A DNA stretch of 60,241 bases, taken from positions 1 to 60,241 of the forward strand of contig CADAAI010000016.1 of NCBI GenBank assembly GCA_902785925.1. Reading direction: 5' to 3'. The notes under the pieces were generated by a model. That model had not been told where the DNA came from. It ran no database searches and saw nothing but the letters and a program-made list of their open reading frames with translations. Below are positions 54,530 to 60,241 of the stretch, in pieces (position 1 is the first letter of the stretch; the number at the start of each line of letters is the position of its first letter). The stretch is from an uncultured Bacteroidales bacterium (GTDB lineage Bacteria > Bacteroidota > Bacteroidia > Bacteroidales > Muribaculaceae). The position numbers were made by a program, and so were the translations under genes.

Positions 54530-56516
54530 GTTGCATATCGTTTAATAGTTTATGAATATGCTCCCTAAGCGGAACATCTACAACATAAAGATAGCATCCC
54601 TTCATTCCTCTAGAGAGGAGGACACGATATATGTTCCTTACATAGTCATCAAACGACATTGTTGCTTCGGCTCTGTTCATCCTTAGAACTGGATCTTTAC
54701 AAGCGCTTTTATCTGTCACTATTTCCTGTAATAATCCATTGTATTTAAGGTCTGGCCCAATGATTACACCAGCATAGTCAAACTCAAATCCTTGAGCGGT
54801 GTAAATGCATCCAACTTGTTCTATACCTTTCGGATTGTATGCCCATTCATGCCATCTAGGGTAATTTACCGCCAACCTGTTGTAAACTGCATCTTTCGTT
54901 TCCCAAGGCATTGCGAAGCTACCTATATGAACATCCTTAATGAGGTCTCCATTTTCATCCACTACATCTGACCATGGCCAACAGAATCCAGCCATTAATC
55001 GAGCCGTCTGACCTTCAACATTATTTTGTTCTACCAGTCTGTCATACATCTCTTGTGGGTCATCAAATAGGCGAAGGTCAAAATCTTCAGTTCTAAAAGA
55101 TGATGTTATTGGTTTGTTGTAAAGTACTTGCTCAATCCAATCAAGATAATTGTCCGAGCCGTTACAACGGAACTGAGATTTCAGTTCACATTCCTGCACC
55201 TCAGCATTCCATCTTTCTGCAGCTTCTTTAATCATTTCTGCCGAACCAATCTCTACGCCACGTATTGCTTGCCTGTCATCAATAAAGAACACGGAAACTT
55301 TTGCAGAACGAATGATGGTGTCAATCTGAGGCAAATTGGTTCTTTGATGAGCTTTTGTAAATTGAGTGTTTGCAGAATTTTGGATACGATGAGCCTCATC
55401 CACAAGAAGAACATCTATAGAGTTTTCATCTGCAAAAGCAGGCAAATAGCTAGTAACATTTTTAAACAACAGCCTTGTTGCAGGGCGAACCTGATGTCTC
55501 ACGCCCTCAAGCAGTGGTTTCGACTTGGTCGCATACTGGACGTTGAATCCATGTCCATTGTTAGTGAGTTTCGCCAATTCCGCTAATATGTGCAGAGCTA
55601 TAACAGTCTTCCCTGTGCCTGGCCCACCCTTGACAATGATGACACTCTTTTTAAATTCCTCGTCACTAGAGCCTTTCAGCATAGGTCTAATTTTGTCTAG
55701 GATAAGATTTCGTGCCACAATTTGGTCCTCTATCAGAGAAAACGCACCAGTGTTTCCTTCTTCAATCATTGTCGAAACCTCGTTTAGGAGTTTCTTTGAA
55801 GGTCGAATTGGGCTTGCCATCATTTTGTTGAATACTGACAAACCATCGCCATTCTTAAGAAGAAGGCCTAGTTTCTCTACAAGCTCAGACTTTTGGTCTT
55901 TAGCATAAGTTGGGTATTTTGCCAAAAGGCTTCTGTATTTCTCATCAAAGAGATAAGATGGATGTTTCGGGTCTTCTTTCAAGTAGTTGTAGCAATATGC
56001 CAACCCAGTTAGGTGTATTTCCTCATTACTGATTACCTCAATGAAGTTTGACAGGTATCCTTGATAACCCTTCACTTGTTGAGAAGGGTGGGCTACAATT
56101 CTATTTGCATGACCTGTATATGCAGTAACATTAAAAACGGTGTCTTCAACTTTTTCTTCAGTATTGAAGTTGCCGTCACAATCCGCAAGAGTAACCCCTT
56201 TGTTGCTCCACTGCTTCAGCTCAATATGAATGACATTCATATTGTCATCAGTTCCTTTGCCATATATAACACAGTCTATTCTTTTTCTGCTGAAAGGTAC
56301 AAGAAATTCAAAAGTCACAAAACAATCGCTCACGCCAGCATCATATAAGACCTTTGAAATGTGTGGAGCGTTATTTGTCCAAGAAGCTATCTCATTTTCG
56401 CTAGAATGAATGCCACATTCCAATGCACATTGTTTCATCTTCTTATCGATGCGGTTCCGCTCCACATCTTCAGCGAATTGGGCTTGTGTCTCTTTATATA
56501 AAACTCGATGTATCAT
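54516..56516 (-). CDS. DUF2075 helicase with N-terminal PD-(D/E)xK-like nuclease domain
   Basis: Residues 1-180 look like a PD-(D/E)xK nuclease: Glu70, then RIDCVIYG with Asp81, then IHIELKQWS with Glu99 and Lys101. After a helical linker (180-290) comes a DUF2075/SF1 ATPase. It contains Walker A GGPGTGKT (297-304), Walker B VDEAHRIQ (DEAH 373-376), FFIDDRQAIRG and the arginine-bearing SQFRCNGSDNYLDWI. Near the end come IYTAQGFEFDYAGVIIG and NIYRVLLSRGMKGCYLYV. A DNA- or RNA-degrading motor is inferred. DUF2075 proteins have been linked with Schlafen-like helicases and occur in defence islands. It overlaps the next gene by 14 bp and lies 124 bp after the MazG gene. Confidence 0.85.
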   Translation of the reverse strand: MIHRVLYKETQAQFAEDVERNRIDKKMKQCALECGIHSSENEIASWTNNAPHISKVLYDAGVSDCFVTFEFLVPFSRKRIDCVIYGKGTDDNMNVIHIELKQWSNKGVTLADCDGNFNTEEKVEDTVFNVTAYTGHANRIVAHPSQQVKGYQGYLSNFIEVISNEEIHLTGLAYCYNYLKEDPKHPSYLFDEKYRSLLAKYPTYAKDQKSELVEKLGLLLKNGDGLSVFNKMMASPIRPSKKLLNEVSTMIEEGNTGAFSLIEDQIVARNLILDKIRPMLKGSSDEEFKKSVIIVKGGPGTGKTVIALHILAELAKLTNNGHGFNVQYATKSKPLLEGVRHQVRPATRLLFKNVTSYLPAFADENSIDVLLVDEAHRIQNSANTQFTKAHQRTNLPQIDTIIRSAKVSVFFIDDRQAIRGVEIGSAEMIKEAAERWNAEVQECELKSQFRCNGSDNYLDWIEQVLYNKPITSSFRTEDFDLRLFDDPQEMYDRLVEQNNVEGQTARLMAGFCWPWSDVVDENGDLIKDVHIGSFAMPWETKDAVYNRLAVNYPRWHEWAYNPKGIEQVGCIYTAQGFEFDYAGVIIGPDLKYNGLLQEIVTDKSACKDPVLRMNRAEATMSFDDYVRNIYRVLLSRGMKGCYLYVVDVPLREHIHKLLNDMQHEDV

Positions 56517-56640
56517 AAATATAATAGTTTATAGGTCTTTACTTAATGTAAAATAGTCATTCTCCAGATATTCCAGATTTAACCTATTATTTCAAATCTT
56601 CAATTCATCACTAGTGACAAACAATACAGTTTCATGATTA

Positions 56641-56970
56641 CTAAAACTCGTTGTATTTCTTTGCAGAACCTTTTGCTTTCTCCACTGGATATTTTTCAGC
56701 GTTCTTGCGCAGTTTGTCCAAGACAATCTGCTTCACGTCAAGATTATATTTATCAGCCATCATCAGTGCATAGTTAAGAACGTCAGCGAGTTCCTCTTTG
56801 ACTTTGTCAACGTTAACATCCTCCGGGCGTTTCCATAAGAACGCCTCGTTCAATTCAGCAGCCTCAATAGACAATGCCAGTGCCACATCTTTGCCGTTAT
56901 GGAATTGGTCCCAGTCACGTTCCTTGCTGAAATGTCTTATTTCAAGAATTAGTTCTTCAATGTCGCTCAT
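56641..56970 (-). CDS. MazG-type nucleotide pyrophosphohydrolase
   Basis: This small all-alpha NTP pyrophosphatase is of the MazG/RS21-C6 (dCTP pyrophosphatase-like) type. The metal-binding motifs are visible as EAAELNEAFLWK and EELADVLNYALMMADKYN, matching the E-x2-E...E-x2-D pattern. It would hydrolyse (d)NTPs to (d)NMPs and pyrophosphate. Length of 109 aa is normal. Its ATG overlaps the stop of the TPR/HExxH gene by 4 bp. In this company nucleotide depletion or removal of modified nucleotides is a plausible role; a house-cleaning role is the alternative. Confidence 0.88.
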   Translation of the reverse strand: MSDIEELILEIRHFSKERDWDQFHNGKDVALALSIEAAELNEAFLWKRPEDVNVDKVKEELADVLNYALMMADKYNLDVKQIVLDKLRKNAEKYPVEKAKGSAKKYNEF

Positions 56971-58931
56971 GATTTCTTGTTTTGCTGGTTATACATTTCA
57001 AGTGCAGCCTCATAAGCTTGACTGAATGGAAGTCCCAAATCATTGAGTTTATCAGGTATTGCTATTGCCCAGCTCACATAATAGTATGCAAGGAATTCAT
57101 ATCCACCGAATTCACGTCCAGGCAGAGCATTTATTTTATAACCCTTCTTTTTTGGTTTGATTCCAGTCATGCCAACCATTGCTATTTCTAGAGCGATGCG
57201 ATGCACGTTCTGCTGAGGCATGGACATCAGTTCCTTCATTGCCCCAAGCATATACATTGTCATCATCATTGTCTCCATTGGGTCTGCACCATCCTTGTGT
57301 TGCTCTTGGAACGATTCCAGCTGTTCCTTTGCGACATTAGGATCAGTAGACTCCTTAGGCAGTTCGTCGCGATTAGGAAGCGAGATGTCATTAAAATGCA
57401 TCTCATTCACCATTGTGAAGAACTCATCCACCCCAAGATGTTGAGTGAAATATTCCAACAACTCATATTCATCTCCTGGTTTCGATTCAGAATCTTTGAA
57501 GTACGCTGTCCATTCCTCGTATAAGTCTTTTGCAGTACGCATTTCAGCTGGAGTGGCCTTGAAATGTGGTCCAAGGTTGAATCCATAGAGTTCCATTAAT
57601 TGGATGGCATTTACAATATTCATGATACGGTTCACGCTTACAACCCTCTTTGGCATTATGCTACTTGCAGCTTTCTTCACCGATTCTATGTTCTCCAAAT
57701 TCATATCGACAAGGCTAAGCATCTGCAACGGGCGCATCTCAGGGTAGTTGCGATATATCATTGCCTCCACATAGAGGTCAAGCGGAGAGTTCAGCGCCTG
57801 TGTCATTAATCCAGTGTGCAGTTGCCCGATTATCTCCTTTAGCTCTTTGTCATCTAGACGTTGTTTCAGTGGTCCCAGTTCAGGGTTCATCCATTTCTTG
57901 AATGCCTCAAGTTCTGTTTCTCCGCTCACTGCAAGTTTGTTTCTTCCTTGAGCTTTCGCCTCAAGATACATCTGTAGGTGCATCAGCTCATGCATCATTA
58001 GGTGGTCGTGGTACTGTTTTGTCGGGTTTACAAGCACCTTCTCATAGTCACGTCTGTGAGCTACTGAGTATTCAAGCCTTGCACTCACTGGTAACTTTGT
58101 GGCGTTTCTGTCAACCTCAATCTTCTTGGAACCTAACTCATTGAGGAGTTTAATTTGTTTCCCAATCTCGATGGAGTAGTCAAAGTCTTTAGTCAACGAC
58201 CTTGCTATAGCCATCACCATCTTTTGGAGTTCCTCTCTGATATGACGGTCTTGAGGGCGATCTACTCCCTTTTTCATGCCTTTTACAGCTGTTTCGAAAG
58301 CATCGTTGTAATTGTGCTGATTATAATATGCTAAGGAAAGACCATAATAAGTATTGAGATAAGAATCATCCATTATTAAAATGCGATTAAAAATCTCAAT
58401 AGCCTTTCCATATTCTTTACGCTGTAAATAATTTCCAGCGATATTGTTTAACGCCATTACGTTGTCGGGATGGTACAAAAGTACTTTTTGATAATACTTA
58501 TCTGCTGCTTCAAAGTTCCGCATTTTCATACAGATATTGCCCATAAGCAATAGAGAATAAAGATTTGTTGGATCTATTCTCAATGACTCTATATTGCTGT
58601 CAAACGCAAGGTCAAGTTTTCCTTGCTCCATTTTGATTTGTGCCAAAATACGATGGGCATCTGAATGAAGAGGGCAACGTTTTATAATATTATTAATTAT
58701 GACTTCAGCTTTATTGAACTCATGACGATTGCATAAATCCAAAGCCTTTTCAAAATCATGCTTCACTTTGTGGAATACTGCTTCATCAAGATGAATGTGA
58801 ATTACTTCGCCTTCAATCTTGATTTCTGGTGTATACCCATCCGCAGAATACTCCTTTTGGAGTTTCTGCAGTAAATCCTTATCATCAGTGAACTCAAATC
58901 CCAACTGACTTTTAAATTGCAAAATATCCAT
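56967..58931 (-). CDS. TPR protein with HExxH metallopeptidase motif
   Basis: The ATG at 58931 (MDILQFKSQLGFEF) is preferred over the TTG at 58970, giving 654 aa with no signal peptide, so it is cytoplasmic. Residues about 65-230 are tetratricopeptide repeats (for example ALNNIAGNYLQRKEYGKAIE). The centre carries HELMH (His314, Glu315, His318) in YHDHLMMHELMHLQMYLEAK, a zinc-metallopeptidase motif. A possible third ligand lies in the ETELEAFKKW segment about 25 residues on. The C-terminal 250 residues are helical and I do not recognise them. It is the first gene of the accessory operon and overlaps the MazG gene by 4 bp. Proteolytic activity is inferred only. Confidence 0.75.
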   Translation of the reverse strand: MDILQFKSQLGFEFTDDKDLLQKLQKEYSADGYTPEIKIEGEVIHIHLDEAVFHKVKHDFEKALDLCNRHEFNKAEVIINNIIKRCPLHSDAHRILAQIKMEQGKLDLAFDSNIESLRIDPTNLYSLLLMGNICMKMRNFEAADKYYQKVLLYHPDNVMALNNIAGNYLQRKEYGKAIEIFNRILIMDDSYLNTYYGLSLAYYNQHNYNDAFETAVKGMKKGVDRPQDRHIREELQKMVMAIARSLTKDFDYSIEIGKQIKLLNELGSKKIEVDRNATKLPVSARLEYSVAHRRDYEKVLVNPTKQYHDHLMMHELMHLQMYLEAKAQGRNKLAVSGETELEAFKKWMNPELGPLKQRLDDKELKEIIGQLHTGLMTQALNSPLDLYVEAMIYRNYPEMRPLQMLSLVDMNLENIESVKKAASSIMPKRVVSVNRIMNIVNAIQLMELYGFNLGPHFKATPAEMRTAKDLYEEWTAYFKDSESKPGDEYELLEYFTQHLGVDEFFTMVNEMHFNDISLPNRDELPKESTDPNVAKEQLESFQEQHKDGADPMETMMMTMYMLGAMKELMSMPQQNVHRIALEIAMVGMTGIKPKKKGYKINALPGREFGGYEFLAYYYVSWAIAIPDKLNDLGLPFSQAYEAALEMYNQQNKKS

Positions 58932-59180
58932 GTGCCAAATACAAAACTCCAATGTAATGCGTGAAATCAATCCTATGAAATGACTAGAATTGAACTTTAA
59001 AACATAAACAAGGCTATTCTTTAAAAAGAAAACAATTCAATTTGTCTATTGTGCATTGAACTGAACTACACAATATTCATAAGCAAATCTTTTTGATTAT
59101 TTATTCTTTGTAAGCCAATGATGTTTCATACGCAGTTTAATATGGCTCAGACTCTCAAGAACCATCATATATGACACAAC

Positions 59181-59463
59181 AAAAAAAGCGTGAGAGTCTA
59201 TATTGTTGACTCGTCCCGCTAGTTGAGGCCTACCACAGCCGTTGCCGCCAGTACGAGCAACATAGACCTCACGCAGATATGAAAACTACGCTTCAATAAA
59301 GCGAGTGTAGTACATACCATGTGAGCGTCTATTGTTGCTTTATCCTTAGGCGGCATTATGAAAGTGGTAGTTTCAACTAGCCAAAGAACAAAGCGCAATA
59401 TACGCTTTTAATATATCAAGTTTTAGTTATGTTTTGCCGCCTCTGCAGCTATTGCTAAAACTT
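59181..59463 (-). ncRNA. candidate structured non-coding RNA upstream of the accessory operon
   Basis: Read on the minus strand, a promoter (59499-59470) precedes about 280 nt with many helices. These are ggcggca (59441-59435) pairing with tgccgcc (59355-59349), aaagcg/cgcttt (59408-59390), and actac-gctt/aagc-gtagt (59311-59285). The long closing hairpin is gcgtgaggtctatgttg with caacaatatagactctcacg (59274-59188), then TTTTTTT. A second ggcggca copy (59249-59243) could compete for the same partner. The family is not recognised. It may be a trans-acting RNA, a leader attenuator, or a mobile-element-derived guide or end. No reading frame fits. Confidence 0.55.
59188..59274 (-). terminator. 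long terminator-like hairpin at the 3' end of the candidate RNA
   Basis: The arms of about 17 and 20 nt are nearly complementary, with small bulges. An inner ctcgt/acgag helix continues the stem. Seven U residues follow on the minus strand (59187-59181). The 3' arm agactctca can also pair with tgagagtct at 59157-59149 downstream. Confidence 0.65.
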
Positions 59464-59469
59464 TGCTTA

Positions 59470-59499
59470 CAAAATTAACAAAAAAAAATTACTTCACAA
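59470..59499 (-). promoter_or_regulatory. promoter for the candidate RNA/accessory operon
   Basis: On the minus strand, TTG (59499-59497), 19 bp, then TAATTTTG (59477-59470). It points toward the structured RNA and the four-gene operon. I see no other good promoter between 58932 and 59180, so the operon may depend on read-through of the hairpin. Confidence 0.55.
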
Positions 59500-59591
59500 T
59501 AACATCCCCCCAATAAATTAAAAATTCCCACCTCATTCCCACAATTTGCGAGATATACCTTTTGCGCCATTCGCGTGAGATTTGCAACTAA

Positions 59592-59737
59592 TTTGTTAGA
59601 TTTCTCGCCGCTAGGCGACTCAACCCCGCATCTCTGCATTTTTCAATTCAATTTTAATATAATTTCAAGCGAAGCGCCTCTCCAGCCTCAATCGCACTCC
59701 CACGCGTCAGCCCATTGTGCATTGTGCATTGTGCATT
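59592..59737 (+). repeat. dispersed 42-nt element copy C, aagcgaagcgcc element and GCATT array
   Basis: Copy C (59592-59633) has the hairpin TCGCC-gcta-GGCGA. An aagcgaagcgcc stretch, also present at 1806-1817, and a cagccc-GCATT array (59714-59737) follow. The same building blocks surround 1350-2073 and 27440-27552. Confidence 0.7.
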
Positions 59738-59876
59738 AAAGTGCCCTCTCTCCTGATATTTACGGTCAATTCACGATAATTTGTGTAAAAATCCCCCCCT
59801 AAAACGATTCCGAGCAATTCAAGTCAATTGTCCTTAATTGTCTGATACCCCCACGTGCAGCCAAGTTTTTTTAATG

Positions 59877-59908
59877 TTGTTTTATCGCAAGCTCCATCCT
59901 TATCTTTG
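59877..59908 (+). promoter_or_regulatory. promoter for the gene at the right edge
   Basis: TTG at 59877-59879, 21 bp, then TATCTTTG at 59901-59908. The predicted leader of about 130 nt contains small hairpins gccc-gaa-gggc and gcgc-gta-gcgc. Confidence 0.55.
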
Positions 59909-60048
59909 CCCAAAAACTAACAACTAACGATTAACAACTATGCACTCTTAACTATTGGATGCCGTAGGCATAACACTTTCAATTTTAGCCCGAAGGGCAA
60001 TAATTTTAAGCGCGTAGCGCGGCCCAACTAACGATTAACGAATAACCC

Positions 60049-60241
60049 ATGTACAAATCACCCATCCACCAACAGTTTGAGCTGGCACGCAAGCAAGCTC
60101 TCATCAAGCAGGGACTCCTCGACGAGGACGGAAACCAGCCCGCCAACCCCTATCTCCAGGAACTCGCACAGCTCAACGAGAAGCCATCCATCTTCTCACA
60201 CCGCAACGACGACATCAACGCCCCAGCCATCGACCATGCCG
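60049..60241 (+). CDS. 5' part of an unknown gene, cut by the window end
   Basis: The ATG at 60049 opens a frame that runs to the window end and encodes 64 residues, beginning MYKSPIHQQFELARKQALIK. It is polar, helical-looking and rich in Gln, Asn and Asp, with no signal peptide. GC content is normal for the region, so ordinary chromosome resumes here. I do not recognise a family from this part. Confidence 0.6.
   Translation, partial: MYKSPIHQQFELARKQALIKQGLLDEDGNQPANPYLQELAQLNEKPSIFSHRNDDINAPAIDHA

Noticed and set aside
58932..58970. Longer TPR/HExxH protein starting with TTG at 58970
   Set aside because: The ATG at 58931 starts a compact N-terminus. The 13 extra residues rest on a rare start codon without supporting context.
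59181..59463. Candidate RNA considered as tmRNA, RNase P RNA or SRP RNA
   Set aside because: None of the conserved cores of these RNAs could be found on either strand.
52741..60048. Accessory block considered as a complete mobile element
   Set aside because: No integrase, transposase, relaxase or clear terminal repeats are seen, so only compositional evidence for transfer remains.

Overview
The window looks like a chromosomal segment of a gut Bacteroidales bacterium, probably near Muribaculaceae or Prevotellaceae. The sequence basis is as follows. Promoters have the Bacteroidetes form TTTG-N19-21-TAnnTTTG. Ribosome binding sites are A/T-rich and lack obvious Shine-Dalgarno sequences. There are BspA-like leucine-rich-repeat surface proteins, DUF1573 proteins, a BtuB/BtuG cobalamin-uptake operon, and many secreted proteins carrying EF-hand (dockerin-like) C-terminal modules. 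The genus cannot be fixed from sequence reading alone. No tRNA, rRNA, transposase, integrase or CRISPR array was recognised.

Layout. 1-1350: the tail of a cut-off gene and two very AT-rich accessory genes. 1351-2073: intergenic repeats. 2074-9308: a plus-strand run of topoisomerase IV subunit A, an outer-membrane-like DUF3316 protein, an S41 peptidase, TrmO and a TGS/uridine-kinase fusion. 9419-11107: mscL and gapA. 11242-14076: a secreted protein with four PAP2-phosphatase repeats. 14201-22114: membrane pyrophosphatase, NamZ plus a sodium/solute symporter (muropeptide salvage), a WYL regulator, bcp and recA. 22405-27076: two tandem LRR surface proteins with the same ends and different centres. 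27077-27578: repeats. 27579-33246: GH25 lysozyme, two DUF1573 proteins, meaB and two lipoproteins. 33447-39666: a cobalamin riboswitch followed by btuB, btuG and two further secreted proteins. 40495-52716: an arginine-catabolic set (rocD, pruA, arcA, ornithine carbamoyltransferase, arcC) interrupted by two large surface proteins.

52850-58931 is an AT-rich four-gene minus-strand operon: a TPR protein with an HExxH metallopeptidase motif, a MazG-type nucleotide pyrophosphohydrolase, a PD-(D/E)xK-like domain fused to a DUF2075 helicase, and a DNA2/NAM7-type SF1 helicase. Upstream of it, 59181-59463 looks like a promoter-driven, highly structured minus-strand RNA ending in a long hairpin and a U-run. 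This block resembles a genomic-island insertion and is the best candidate here for an undescribed, possibly anti-phage, system. The window closes with another copy of the dispersed repeats and the start of an unknown gene.

How the genes fit together. Cobalamin capture at the surface (BtuB/BtuG) sits near MeaB, the chaperone of B12-dependent methylmalonyl-CoA mutase. ArcA, ornithine carbamoyltransferase and ArcC would make ATP from arginine, and RocD and PruA would turn the ornithine into glutamate. NamZ and its neighbouring symporter would release and import MurNAc.
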